The position numbers and the translations under genes were made by a program. A model generated the notes under the pieces. The model was given only the letters and a program-made list of their open reading frames with translations. It was not told the DNA's origin and did no database searches. A stretch of DNA of 64,000 nt from Kitasatospora humi (GTDB lineage Bacteria; Actinomycetota; Actinomycetes; Streptomycetales; Streptomycetaceae): positions 1-64,000 of the forward strand of contig NZ_JAJJPA010000038.1 in the NCBI RefSeq assembly GCF_020907985.1, read 5' to 3'. This document shows positions 40,090 through 48,825 of this stretch, one piece after another (the stretch's first letter is position 1; each line of letters begins with the position of its first letter).

Positions 40090-41649
40090 TCAGCCCACCC
40101 CCAGCAGCCGCTTGACCACCGGGTCGGAGAGGGTGAGCAGCAGCGCCGGCCAGAGCCCGGCCACCACGGTGAGCGCGGCCAGCGGGGTCCAGCTGACCGC
40201 CTCGTAGCCGCGCAGTTCGGCGGGCTCGGCGACGGCCGGCTGCGCCGGGTCGCCCATGCAGACCCGGCGCACCACCTGCAGCAGGTAGGCGGCGGTCAGC
40301 AGGGTGCCGAGGCCGGCCAGCACCATGTAGGTGAGGAAGGCGGAGCGGGAGAGGCCGGCGGCGGGCTGGAAGGCGCCGAACATCGCCAGCAGCTCGCCCC
40401 AGAAGCCGGCCAGGCCCGGCAGGCCCAGGCTGGCCACCGCGGCGAAGGCCAGCAGCGCACCCAGCCGGGGCGCCCGGCCGTAGAGCGCGGCGCCCGTCCC
40501 ACCCGAGAGGGTGTCCAGGTCGGACGTCCGGTACCGGTCCTTCAGCGAGCCGACCACGAAGAAGAGCAGGCCGGTGATCAGGCCGTGGGCGATGTTGGCG
40601 AACAGCGCGCCGTTGACGCCCACCGGGGTGAGCGAGGCGATGCCCAGCAGCACGAAGCCCATGTGGCCCACCGAGGAGTAGGCGATCAGCCGCTTGAGGT
40701 CGCCCCGGCGCCCCGGACGGGCCAGCGCCAGGCAGGCCAGCGAGCCGTAGACGATGCCGACGGCCGCCAGCGCCCCCAGGTACGGGGCGAAGGCCGCGGT
40801 GCCGTCCGGCACGATCGGGAGCAGCACCCGGACCAGGCCGTAGGTGCCCATCTTCAGCAGCACGCCGGCCAGCAGCACCGAGCCGACCGTGGGCGCCGAG
40901 GTGTGCGCGTCCGGCAGCCAGCTGTGCAGCGGCCAGGCGGGCGCCTTGACGGCCAGGCCGAGGCCGATCGCCAGCGCCGCCAGCACCTGGGTGGAGTGCG
41001 ACAGGCCGTGACCGTGCGCGGCGGCCAGCGCCGTCATGTCGAAGGTGCCGGCCTTCAGCCCGACCAGCAGGAAGCCGAGCAGCATCACCGCGGAGCCGAG
41101 CAGTGTGTAGAGGATGAACCGGTTGGCCGCGGGCACCTTGGCGCCGCTCCCCCAGCGCGCGATCAGGAAGTACATCGGGACCAGCACGATCTCGAACGCC
41201 AGGAAGAACAGCAGCAGGTCCAGCACCACGAAGGTGGCCAGCATGCCGACCTCGAGCAGCAGGAAGATCCCGGTGAAGGCGCGCGCCGAGGGGGTGCCCT
41301 CGGCGGTCGGCCGCCGCTTGAGCGAGTACACCGCGCACAGGAAGGTCAGCAGCGCGGTGAGCACCACCAGCGGCAGCGAGACGCCGTCCACCCCGAGGTG
41401 GAACCGCACTCCGAGCGCCGGGATCCAGCGGACGTCGACGACGGCCTGCATCCGGCCCGGTTGCCGGTGGTCGAAGCCGGCCGCCAGTGCTGCCGCGAGG
41501 GCCAGCACCAGGCCGGTGACCAGCGCGTTGAAGCCGAGCGCGCGGCGCTCCCTGGTCTCCTCGTCCGGGCCGAAGGCGGCGGCCGGGGCGAGCGTGGCGG
41601 CGGCCCCCAGCAGCGGCAGCAGCAGGAGCGCGATCAGGAGCGCGGTCAT
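40090..41649 (-). CDS. nuoM: NADH-quinone oxidoreductase subunit M (second Nuo cluster)
   Basis: A 519-aa antiporter-like subunit. Typical segments: FHLGVDGVSLPLVVLTALLT, the Glu-containing FFLAFEIVLVPMYFLIARWG, KAPAWPLHSWLPDAHTSAPT and RLIAYSSVGHMGFVLLGIAS. Its ATG at 41649 is separated from nuoL by 183 nt, the only real gap in the operon. Confidence 0.95.
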   Translation of the reverse strand: MTALLIALLLLPLLGAAATLAPAAAFGPDEETRERRALGFNALVTGLVLALAAALAAGFDHRQPGRMQAVVDVRWIPALGVRFHLGVDGVSLPLVVLTALLTFLCAVYSLKRRPTAEGTPSARAFTGIFLLLEVGMLATFVVLDLLLFFLAFEIVLVPMYFLIARWGSGAKVPAANRFILYTLLGSAVMLLGFLLVGLKAGTFDMTALAAAHGHGLSHSTQVLAALAIGLGLAVKAPAWPLHSWLPDAHTSAPTVGSVLLAGVLLKMGTYGLVRVLLPIVPDGTAAFAPYLGALAAVGIVYGSLACLALARPGRRGDLKRLIAYSSVGHMGFVLLGIASLTPVGVNGALFANIAHGLITGLLFFVVGSLKDRYRTSDLDTLSGGTGAALYGRAPRLGALLAFAAVASLGLPGLAGFWGELLAMFGAFQPAAGLSRSAFLTYMVLAGLGTLLTAAYLLQVVRRVCMGDPAQPAVAEPAELRGYEAVSWTPLAALTVVAGLWPALLLTLSDPVVKRLLGVG

Positions 41650-41832
41650 CGGGGACTCCCGAGGGCGAGGGACGGACGGTGGAACGGCTGCGGCCCGGTC
41701 ATGCGCCGGCCTCGCAGGGCTCGGCAGGGGCGTTCGCCCGGGCGCGCCTGTCGATGATTCGCTCTCCCCCGGCTTCCGGCCGGGTCGGGCCCCCTCCCGG
41801 CCGGAGGCCGGGGGCGTGCCCCCGCCGCTCGC
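41650..41832. repeat. GC-rich palindromic element in the nuoL-nuoM gap
   Basis: Contains CCCCCGGCTTCCGGCCGGG (about 41765-41785) and, in the opposite orientation, CCCGGCCGGAGGCCGGGGG (about 41796-41814), each itself a near palindrome and together a large inverted repeat. A related palindrome (CCCGGCCTTCGGCCGGG) is at 53848-53864. Confidence 0.6.
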
Positions 41833-43809
41833 TCATCGGCCGACCGCCACGAAGACCGCGATCAGCACCACACCGGCCAGCAGTGCGCTCAGGTAGGTCT
41901 GGGCGTTGCCGGTCTGGCTGCGCCGCACCGCCCAGCCGAGCAGCTTCGCCGCGCCGCCCGAGCCCTGCACGTAGCCCTCGACCACCTCGCGGTCCAGGAA
42001 CTTCACCAGCTCGGCGGCGGCCACCGTCGGACGGACGAAGAGCAGGGTGTACAGCCGGTCCACGAAGAAGCCGTGCTGCGCGGCACGGTACAGCGGGCCG
42101 AGCAGCGCCCGGCCCGGGTCGGGCACCGCGGTCGCGGCGGCGGCCCGGACACGGGCGGTGGCACCGCGCCACGCGGCCCAGCAGATCAGCACTCCGGCGA
42201 CGGCCAGGCCGGTGCCGACCACCGCGGTGGCGGGCGAGGGCCGCAGCGAACCGCCGTCCAGCAGCTTGGGCAGCCAGTCGGGGTTCAGCCCGGTCACGCC
42301 GAAGCCGATGGTCGGGATCGCCAGCACCCAGAGCGGCCAGCGCATCGCGGCGGGCTCGGCGTGTCCCGGGGTCACCTCGTCGAGCTCGGGCGAGTAGGGG
42401 GCGCCGGCCTCGGGGCCGCCGTTGGGGACGGCCACCTGGCCCGCCTTGGCCGGGAAGGCCAGCAGCCACAGCCGGGTGGCGTAGGCGGCGGTGAGCACCG
42501 CGGTCAGCCCGGCGGCGATCAGCACGATCCAGCCGGCGGCCTGCGGCACCGCGCTCGCCGGGCCGACGCCGTTGGTCAGCGCGTTCCCGTCGGCGGCGTG
42601 CTCGGCGGCGGTGAAGACCGCGTCCTTGCTGAAGAAGCCGGAGAACGGCGGCAGGCCGACCAGCGCGACCAGGCCGATGCCGAGGGTCCAGCGGGCGTCC
42701 GGCACCCGGCCGCGCAGCCCGGGGATCCGGGCCATCGCGGTCAGCGAGTTGGTGTGGGCGGCGTGGATCAGCACGCCGGCCGACAGGAACAGCAGGGCCT
42801 TGAAGGCGCCGTGGCTGACCAGGTGGAAGACGGCCGCCTCGCGGTCGCCGCAGGCCAGCGCACCGGCCATGTAGCCGAGCTGGCCGACGGTGGAGTAGGC
42901 GAGCACCCGCTTGATGTCGTCCTGGGCCAGCGCGCACAGCGCCGAGCCGATCATGGTGACGGCGGCCAGCACCGCCAGCACCACCAGGGCGGCGCCGGAG
43001 AGCAGGAAGACCGGCAGCAGCCGGGACACCAGGTAGATGCCGGCCGCGACCATGGTGGCCGCGTGGATCAGCGCGGAGACCGGGGTGGGGCCGGCCATCG
43101 CGTCGGGGAGCCAGGTGTGCAGCGGGAACTGCGCGCTCTTGCCGGCCACGCCGGCGAGCAGCAGCAGCGCGATCAGGGTGGGGTGGTGCAGCTGCCCGTG
43201 GGCGGCGGCGGCCAGCACTCCGGAGATCTGGAACGTGTGGGCGTCGCCGGCCAGTACGAAGATGCCGAACAGGAACGGCACGTCGCCCAGCTTGGTGACC
43301 AGGAAGGCCTTGAGCGAGGCGGCCCGGGCGTCCGCGGTCTCCCAGTGGTGGCCGATCAGGAAGTACGAGCAGATGCCCATGACCTCCCAGCCGACCAGCA
43401 GCACCACCAGGTCGCCGGAGTAGACCACCAGGAACATCGCGGCGGTGAACAGCGAGACCAGCGCCGCGTAGGACGGGTAGCGCGGGTCGGCCTTGAGGTA
43501 GGCGGTGGAGTAGATCTGCACGCAGGTCGCGACCAGGCCGACCAGCACGCTGATCAGCGAGGTGTAGCCGTCCAGGTGCAGGGACAGGTAGATGTCCGGG
43601 CCGCCGGTCGGGGTGAGCAGGGTGGTGGCGTTCAGGGTCCGGCCGGTGCCCAGCTGCAGCGCGGCGGTGAGCGCCAGCGCGGCGGCGGCGAGCACCGGCA
43701 GGATCGCCAGCGGACGGGTCCAGCCGGGCGCCCGGCGGCCGGTGGCGAAGATCGCGGCAGCACCGAGCGCGGGCAGCGCCGGGACGAGCGCGGGGACGGC
43801 GACGTTCAC
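41833..43809 (-). CDS. nuoL: NADH-quinone oxidoreductase subunit L (second Nuo cluster)
   Basis: A 658-aa antiporter-like subunit with GTG start at 43809 overlapping the nuoK stop (GTGA). Conserved segments: LHLDGYTSLISVLVGLVATC, VLLVGWEVMGICSYFLIGHH, GKSAQFPLHTWLPDAMAGPT, and the long C-terminal lateral-helix region around GFFVDRLYTLLFVRPTV. About 16 membrane helices. Confidence 0.95.
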   Translation of the reverse strand: MNVAVPALVPALPALGAAAIFATGRRAPGWTRPLAILPVLAAAALALTAALQLGTGRTLNATTLLTPTGGPDIYLSLHLDGYTSLISVLVGLVATCVQIYSTAYLKADPRYPSYAALVSLFTAAMFLVVYSGDLVVLLVGWEVMGICSYFLIGHHWETADARAASLKAFLVTKLGDVPFLFGIFVLAGDAHTFQISGVLAAAAHGQLHHPTLIALLLLAGVAGKSAQFPLHTWLPDAMAGPTPVSALIHAATMVAAGIYLVSRLLPVFLLSGAALVVLAVLAAVTMIGSALCALAQDDIKRVLAYSTVGQLGYMAGALACGDREAAVFHLVSHGAFKALLFLSAGVLIHAAHTNSLTAMARIPGLRGRVPDARWTLGIGLVALVGLPPFSGFFSKDAVFTAAEHAADGNALTNGVGPASAVPQAAGWIVLIAAGLTAVLTAAYATRLWLLAFPAKAGQVAVPNGGPEAGAPYSPELDEVTPGHAEPAAMRWPLWVLAIPTIGFGVTGLNPDWLPKLLDGGSLRPSPATAVVGTGLAVAGVLICWAAWRGATARVRAAAATAVPDPGRALLGPLYRAAQHGFFVDRLYTLLFVRPTVAAAELVKFLDREVVEGYVQGSGGAAKLLGWAVRRSQTGNAQTYLSALLAGVVLIAVFVAVGR

Positions 43810-44177
43810 AGAGCCTGGCCCTTCGACACGGCGTCAGGTGCGGGTCCGGCCTGGGCCGGGATCTCGGCGGCGCGGTCGCCCAGGGCGGTGACGCGGTCCA
43901 CGTCGGCGGTGCCGCGGGTGCGGAAGACCAGCAGCACGATGGCCAGGCCCAGACCGATCTCGGCGGCCGCCAGCGTGATGGTGAACAGGGTGAGCGCCTG
44001 CCCGGCGTGCAGCGAGTCGCGCAGCCAGGCGTCGAAGGCGACCAGGTTCAGGTTGACGGCGTTGAGCATCAGCTCGACCGACATCAGCACCAGCACGCTG
44101 TTGCGCCGGGCCAGCACACCGTAGACGCCGATGCTGAACAGCAGCGCGGCGAGGACGACGGGGTAGGCGAGGTGCAT
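43806..44177 (-). CDS. nuoK: NADH-quinone oxidoreductase subunit K (second Nuo cluster)
   Basis: A 123-aa three-helix subunit: YPVVLAALLFSIGVYGVLA, VLVLMSVELMLNAVNLNLVA with the conserved membrane Glu, and LAAAEIGLGLAIVLLVFRTR with the second Glu. A hydrophilic tail of about 25 residues follows. Starts 7 nt after nuoJ. Confidence 0.95.
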   Translation of the reverse strand: MHLAYPVVLAALLFSIGVYGVLARRNSVLVLMSVELMLNAVNLNLVAFDAWLRDSLHAGQALTLFTITLAAAEIGLGLAIVLLVFRTRGTADVDRVTALGDRAAEIPAQAGPAPDAVSKGQAL

Positions 44178-44183
44178 CGGCGA

Positions 44184-44846
44184 TCAGCGCTCCTGCCGGG
44201 TCGAGGGCCGGGTCGAGGGCCGGGTCGCGGGCCGGGTCGCGGGCCGCGGCGTGCGCAGCTTGCCGGCCCGGGGCGCCGCGGTGCCGCCCTTGCCGTTGCG
44301 GGAGATCACGACGGCGCCGACCAGCGCGGCCAGCAGCAGCACCGAGAGCGCCTCGAAGGGCAGCACCCAGTAGCGGAACAGGCTGGCGCCGACGGCGGCG
44401 GTCGAGCCGCCGCCGCTGCCGAGGTCGATCCAGGAGGTGCGGAAGGCGTCCACCACCAGGGTCACCAGGGTGGCCGCCGTGGCGAGGGCGACCCCGAGCG
44501 CGACCCAGCGGTTTCCCGAGTCGGCGTCCGGCGAGCGGCCGATGGGCGCCTTGGTGAGCATCAGCCCGAAGAGCACCAGCACGACCACCGAGCCCAGGTA
44601 GATCAGCACCTGCACCCAGGCCACGAACTCGGCGGTGAGCAGCAGGAACTCCACCGCCAGGCCGCCCAGCGCGACCACCAGCCAGAGCGCGGCGTGCACC
44701 AGCTGCTTGGTGGTGACGGTGAGCAGGGCGGCGCCCAGCACGGCGAGGCCGACCAGCACGAAGACGATCTCCACCCCGGTCGGGGAGAGGAAACCCCGGC
44801 TGGCGGGGGCCAGCGAGCCGGCGGCGAGCAGCAGCGACGACGTCAT
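44184..44846 (-). CDS. nuoJ: NADH-quinone oxidoreductase subunit J (second Nuo cluster)
   Basis: A 220-aa membrane subunit with five helices; VEIVFVLVGLAVLGAALLTV, LIYLGSVVVLVLFGLMLTKA and FEALSVLLLAALVGAVVISR are typical. The C-terminal 35 residues are a basic Arg/Pro/Thr tail made of short PATR/PSTR repeats (from CGGGTC-type DNA repeats at about 44195-44245). Its start overlaps the nuoI stop. Confidence 0.93.
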   Translation of the reverse strand: MTSSLLLAAGSLAPASRGFLSPTGVEIVFVLVGLAVLGAALLTVTTKQLVHAALWLVVALGGLAVEFLLLTAEFVAWVQVLIYLGSVVVLVLFGLMLTKAPIGRSPDADSGNRWVALGVALATAATLVTLVVDAFRTSWIDLGSGGGSTAAVGASLFRYWVLPFEALSVLLLAALVGAVVISRNGKGGTAAPRAGKLRTPRPATRPATRPSTRPSTRQER

Positions 44847-45379
44847 GAGGCATCACCGGCCGCGGCGGCCGCCTTCTCGGCCGCCTTGCGGGCGGTGGCG
44901 ATCTCCTTCGGGTCCTCGGCGCCGGGGTCGTGGGCCGGCGGGGGCGGCACGGTCCACATCCACTCGCGCAGCTTGTCGCGCTCGTGGGTCAGCTCCAGGA
45001 TGTCGGTCTCGGCGTACTCGAACTCCGGGGACCAGAAGAGCGCGTCGAACGGGCAGACCTCGATGCAGATCCCGCAGTACATGCAGAGCGAGAAGTCGAT
45101 GGCGAACCGGTCCAGCACGTTGCGGGTCCGGGCCCGGGCGTTCGGGTCGGCCGCGGGGAGGGTCTCCTTGTGCGAGTCGATGTAGATGCACCAGTCGGGG
45201 CACTCCCGGGCGCAGAGCATGCAGACCGTGCAGTTCTCCTCCAACAGCCCGATCACCCCGCGGCTGCGCGGCGGCAGCAGCGGCTGGGCGTCCGGGTACT
45301 GGGCGGTGACGGACTTGCGGGTCATCGTGCGCAGGGTGACGGCGAGGCCCTTGGCCAGGCCGGAGCCGGGGAGGTTCAC
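44843..45379 (-). CDS. nuoI: NADH-quinone oxidoreductase subunit I (second Nuo cluster)
   Basis: A 178-aa ferredoxin-like subunit from the GTG at 45379, overlapping the nuoH stop. Two 4Fe-4S motifs are complete: CTVCMLCARECPDWC and CMYCGICIEVCPFDA. An Ala/Glu/Lys-rich tail follows. It would carry the N6a/N6b clusters on the electron path. Confidence 0.95.
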   Translation of the reverse strand: MNLPGSGLAKGLAVTLRTMTRKSVTAQYPDAQPLLPPRSRGVIGLLEENCTVCMLCARECPDWCIYIDSHKETLPAADPNARARTRNVLDRFAIDFSLCMYCGICIEVCPFDALFWSPEFEYAETDILELTHERDKLREWMWTVPPPPAHDPGAEDPKEIATARKAAEKAAAAAGDAS

Positions 45380-46338
45380 TGGGAGATCGCCACCTTGATG
45401 ACGCCGGTCAGGGCGAGCTGGAGGAGCGCGAGCGGGATCAGCACGGTCCAGGCGAAGCGCATCAGCTGGTCCTCGCGCAGCCGCGGGAAGGTGACCCGGG
45501 CCCAGATCACCACGAAGGCGAGCGCGAAGATCTTCAGCAGGGTCCACAGCCAGCCGAGGCTGTCCGGCAGCGGGCCGTGCCAACCGCCCAGGAAGAGCAC
45601 CGAGGTGAGCGCGCAGAGCACCAGGATGCCGCCGTACTCGGAGAGCAGGAAGAACGCGAACCGGATTCCGGTGTACTCGGTGTACGCGCCGAAGATGATC
45701 TCGGAATCGGCCACCGGCATGTCGAACGGCGGGCGCTGCAGCTCGGCGAGGCCCGCGGTGAAGAAGACGAAGGCGCCGATCGCCTGCCACGGCACCCACC
45801 ACCAGTGGAAGGCGTCCATGATGCCGGTCAGCGACGCGGTGCCGGCGGCCATCGCCACCGAGGCGGCGGCCAGCAGCATCGGCAGCTCGTACGACATCAG
45901 CTGGGCGGCCGTGCGCAGACCGCCGAGCAGCGAGAACTTGTTGGCCGAGGCCCAGCCGGCCATCAGCGAGCCGAGCACGCCGATGCCCATCACGGCGAGC
46001 ACGAAGAAGATGCCGGCGTCCACCGCCTGGCCGACCAGGCCGTGCGGGCCGACCGGGACGGCCAGCAGCACCACCAGGTAGGGCAGCAGCGCGACCGCGG
46101 GGGCGAGCTGGAAGACGCGGCGGTCGGCGCCGGCCGGGACCACGTCCTCCTTCTGCGCGAACTTCACGCCGTCGGCCACCAGCTGGGCCCAGCCGTGGAA
46201 GCCGCCCGCGTACATCGGGCCGAGCCGGCCCTGCATGTGGGCCATCACCTTGTGCTCGGTCTGGCCGATCACCAGCGGGAGCACGAGGAAGACCACCAGC
46301 ACCGCGACGCAGCGCAGCAGCGTGTCGAGCAGGTTCAC
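45376..46338 (-). CDS. nuoH: NADH-quinone oxidoreductase subunit H (second Nuo cluster)
   Basis: A 320-aa membrane subunit forming part of the quinone tunnel: QTEHKVMAHMQGRLGPMYAG, MSYELPMLLAAASVAMAAG and AELQRPPFDMPVADSEIIFG are the conserved loops. It directly follows nuoC with a 4-nt overlap; no nuoD lies between, unlike the standard operon. Confidence 0.95.
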   Translation of the reverse strand: MNLLDTLLRCVAVLVVFLVLPLVIGQTEHKVMAHMQGRLGPMYAGGFHGWAQLVADGVKFAQKEDVVPAGADRRVFQLAPAVALLPYLVVLLAVPVGPHGLVGQAVDAGIFFVLAVMGIGVLGSLMAGWASANKFSLLGGLRTAAQLMSYELPMLLAAASVAMAAGTASLTGIMDAFHWWWVPWQAIGAFVFFTAGLAELQRPPFDMPVADSEIIFGAYTEYTGIRFAFFLLSEYGGILVLCALTSVLFLGGWHGPLPDSLGWLWTLLKIFALAFVVIWARVTFPRLREDQLMRFAWTVLIPLALLQLALTGVIKVAISQ

Positions 46339-47525
46339 GCGCTGTCTCCGTTCTGCGGGTCCTCGGGGGCGGGGGGCTGGGGTTCGGCCGGGGTGCCGGC
46401 TGCTGGGGAGCCGGAAGTCGACGGGGTCGACTTCCCGGGCTCGGCGGCCGGTGCACCAGAAGTCGACTCAGCCGACTTTTCGGCCTCGGCCGAGGCCGAC
46501 GGCTCGGCCGACTGCCCGGGCTCCGCGGTCGGCGCGCCAGAAGTCGGCTCAGCCGACTTTTCGGCCTCGGCCGAGGTCGACGGCTCGGCCGACTGCCCGG
46601 GCTCGGCAGTCGGCGCACCAGAAGTCGGCTCAGCCGACTTTTCGGCCTCGGCCGAGGTCGACGGCTCGTCGTAGGCGGGCACCGGCGAGTGCCACGGGGC
46701 GTCCGCGCTCTGCGTCCGGGCCACCCTGGGCGCCTCGGTCCTGGGCGCCTCGGTCCTGGGCGCCTCGGCCGGCTCGGTGGGCTGGGCAGCAGGGGCAGCG
46801 GTCTGGCTGGCCGAGCCCTCGGTGATGCTGCGGTTGCGGCGCGGCCGGTCGGCCCGCACCGGCCGGGTCCCCTCGGCGCCGGCCGCAGCCCCCGCCGCCG
46901 CGCGCGGGCCGCGGGCGGCCCGCGCCGGGCGCTCGGCGACCGGCGGCAGGGTGCCCTTCAGCGGACCCCACTCGTTCGGGTCGGGCACCCCGACCGGCTG
47001 CATCTTGCGCCGCGCCGGCCCGTCGCCGTGATCGCTCTCGCCGGGCTCCTTGGCGCCCGGCCAGGCCTTGGCGACGCGGGCCGCCAGCACGAACTCCTTG
47101 CGCAGCGGATGGCCCTCGAAGCCCTCCGGCAGCAGCAGCGGCGCCGGGTGCGGATGCCCGGTGAACTCGATGCCGAACATCTCGGTGGTCTCGCGCTCGT
47201 GCCAGGCGGCACCGGCGAAGACCCCGACGGCGGTCGGCAGCACGGCCCCGTCGCGCGGCACCCGGGTGCGCAGCAGCAGGTGCCGCACCGCCCCGGGCTC
47301 GCCCACGGCGGCCAGGTGGGCGCTGACCGAGAAGCCCTCGGCCAGCTCGTCCACCGCGCTCAGCCAGTCGAAGAAGGCCAGCCCCAGCCCGTCCCGGGCC
47401 GCGGTCAGGGCCTCGATCCAGTGCTCGGCCGGCACGTCCACGGTGAGCAGCTCGTAGGCCGCGGCGGCGGTCGCCCACGGTCCGATGGCGGCGGCGGTCC
47501 GCTCCGGTTCCAGTGCGGCGGTCAC
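46335..47525 (-). CDS. nuoC: NADH-quinone oxidoreductase subunit C with repetitive C-terminal tail
   Basis: A 396-aa protein with GTG at 47525. Residues about 15-165 are the NuoC (30-kDa) domain: LGLAFFDWLSAVDE, ERETTEMFGIEFTGHPHPAP and FEGHPLRKEFVLAARVAK. Residues 200-396 are a disordered Pro/Ala/Glu/Ser tail; three copies of a 27-residue unit containing SAEAEKSAEPTSGAP end it, encoded by 81-bp tandem repeats. NuoC is normally about 170-230 aa or fused to NuoD; here neither NuoD nor a fusion is present. Confidence 0.9.
   Translation of the reverse strand: MTAALEPERTAAAIGPWATAAAAYELLTVDVPAEHWIEALTAARDGLGLAFFDWLSAVDELAEGFSVSAHLAAVGEPGAVRHLLLRTRVPRDGAVLPTAVGVFAGAAWHERETTEMFGIEFTGHPHPAPLLLPEGFEGHPLRKEFVLAARVAKAWPGAKEPGESDHGDGPARRKMQPVGVPDPNEWGPLKGTLPPVAERPARAARGPRAAAGAAAGAEGTRPVRADRPRRNRSITEGSASQTAAPAAQPTEPAEAPRTEAPRTEAPRVARTQSADAPWHSPVPAYDEPSTSAEAEKSAEPTSGAPTAEPGQSAEPSTSAEAEKSAEPTSGAPTAEPGQSAEPSASAEAEKSAESTSGAPAAEPGKSTPSTSGSPAAGTPAEPQPPAPEDPQNGDSA
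46459..46667. repeat. 81-bp in-frame tandem repeats in nuoC
   Basis: Units at 46459-46539 and 46540-46620 plus a partial third at 46621-46667; nearly identical. A degenerate fourth piece precedes them at 46411-46458. The length is a multiple of three, so the NuoC tail lengthens by 27 residues per unit. Confidence 0.9.
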
Positions 47526-48169
47526 TGCGCACCCCCGGGGCCGGGCAGCAGCGGGCGGCGCAGCGCACCGGTGCTGGGCCCGGTGTACCGCTCCGGCAGC
47601 GATTCCTCGGCGATCTTCTCCTGCAGTTTGAGGATGCCCTGCAGCAGTGCCTCGGGCCGCGGCGGGCAGCCGGGCACGTAGACGTCGACCGGGATGATCT
47701 GGTCCACGCCCTTGGTGACCGAGTAGGAGTCCCAGTACGGCCCGCCCGAGTTGGAGCAGGCGCCGAACGAGATGACGTACTTGGGCTCCGGCATCTGCTC
47801 GTAGAGCCGCTTGACGGCGGGCGCCATCTTGTCCGTCACGGTTCCCGAGACGATCATGAGATCGGCCTGCCGGGGGCCGGGGGCGAACGGGATCACGCCC
47901 ATCCGGATGAAGTCGTGCTTGGCCATCGAAGCGGCGATGAACTCGATCGCGCAGCAGGCCAGGCCGAAGTTGAAGCACCAGAGGCTGTAACGGCGCCCCC
48001 AGTTCAGCACCACCTTGACCGGGTCCGGGGCGAGCCGGGCCAGCGGGCCGAGCCGGCGCTGCTCCAGCGCACCGGGACCGGGCCGGCCCGGGTCCGGCAG
48101 CCCGAGCGGCACCGGACCGCCCGCCGAGCCGTGGCTGTGGCTGTGGCTGTGGCTGTGGGTCACGTCCAT
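47522..48169 (-). CDS. nuoB: NADH-quinone oxidoreductase subunit B (second Nuo cluster)
   Basis: A 215-aa subunit starting MDVTHSHSHSHSHGSAGG at 48169. All Cys of the N2 cluster are in place: LACCAIEFIAASMA, FGACSNSGGPYWDS and YVPGCPPRPEALL. The N-terminus is odd: a five-fold His-Ser repeat from a 6-bp DNA repeat (CTGTGG on the plus strand, 48132-48156). It overlaps nuoA by 10 nt and nuoC by 3-4 nt. Confidence 0.94.
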   Translation of the reverse strand: MDVTHSHSHSHSHGSAGGPVPLGLPDPGRPGPGALEQRRLGPLARLAPDPVKVVLNWGRRYSLWCFNFGLACCAIEFIAASMAKHDFIRMGVIPFAPGPRQADLMIVSGTVTDKMAPAVKRLYEQMPEPKYVISFGACSNSGGPYWDSYSVTKGVDQIIPVDVYVPGCPPRPEALLQGILKLQEKIAEESLPERYTGPSTGALRRPLLPGPGGAQ

Positions 48170-48576
48170 TCCAGAACGCCCTTCTTCCAGGCGTAGAGCA
48201 GCCCCACCGCGAGGAAGCCGAGGAAGACGAACATCTCGACCAGCGTCCCCGCGCCGTAGCCCGCGGCGGCGAACACCGTCGCCCACGGGAACAGGTAGAT
48301 CGCGTCCACCGCGAAGATCACATAGAGGAAGGCATAGATGTAGTACCGGATCTGGGTGTGCGCCCAGCCCTCACCGACCGGGTCCACCCCGCACTCGTAG
48401 GTGAGCAGCTTCTCCGGCGAGTAGATCACCGGGCGCAGCAGCCGGTTGGCGCTGAACGCGACCGCCACGAAGAGCACCCCGACCACCGCGAGCAGGCCGA
48501 TCGCCGCGTAGGCGTCGAAGTACCCGCTCCCCATCGTGGGGTCGGCCGCGAGGGCCGCGGCCCCTGGCCCCTCCAT
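48160..48576 (-). CDS. nuoA: NADH-quinone oxidoreductase subunit A (second Nuo cluster)
   Basis: A 138-aa three-helix membrane subunit starting MEGPGAAALAADPTMGSGYF at 48576. The family loop YECGVDPVGEGWAHTQIRYY with its Cys is conserved, with helices around IGLLAVVGVLFVAVAFS, AFLYVIFAVDAIYLFPWATV and FVFLGFLAVGLLYAWK. It is the first gene of the ten-gene operon, divergent from the histidine kinase. Confidence 0.94.
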   Translation of the reverse strand: MEGPGAAALAADPTMGSGYFDAYAAIGLLAVVGVLFVAVAFSANRLLRPVIYSPEKLLTYECGVDPVGEGWAHTQIRYYIYAFLYVIFAVDAIYLFPWATVFAAAGYGAGTLVEMFVFLGFLAVGLLYAWKKGVLEWT

Positions 48577-48825
48577 GCGTTCGCCTCCAGCGGTTTTCAG
48601 CTGATTCACAACCTTCGGTATGGCGTGAGTCTATGACCACTGCCATGGTCCCCCGGCACCCTGCCCGACCTGCGAGACGATCCGCAAGACGATCACCGGG
48701 CCCGGCCGGGTGCGCCCCGGTGGGGTTAACCCCCGGGATCTCCGGGCGCCGACCCCCGTGCGCGAGGCGGCCGCCACCCGTCAAGCTTGGCTGTCCCACC
48801 GGTACGAACGAATGGACGGCAGACG

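Noticed and set aside
46335..46338. A hidden nuoD between nuoC and nuoH
   Set aside because: The two genes overlap by 4 nt, leaving no space; NuoC itself has no NuoD-like C-terminal domain.
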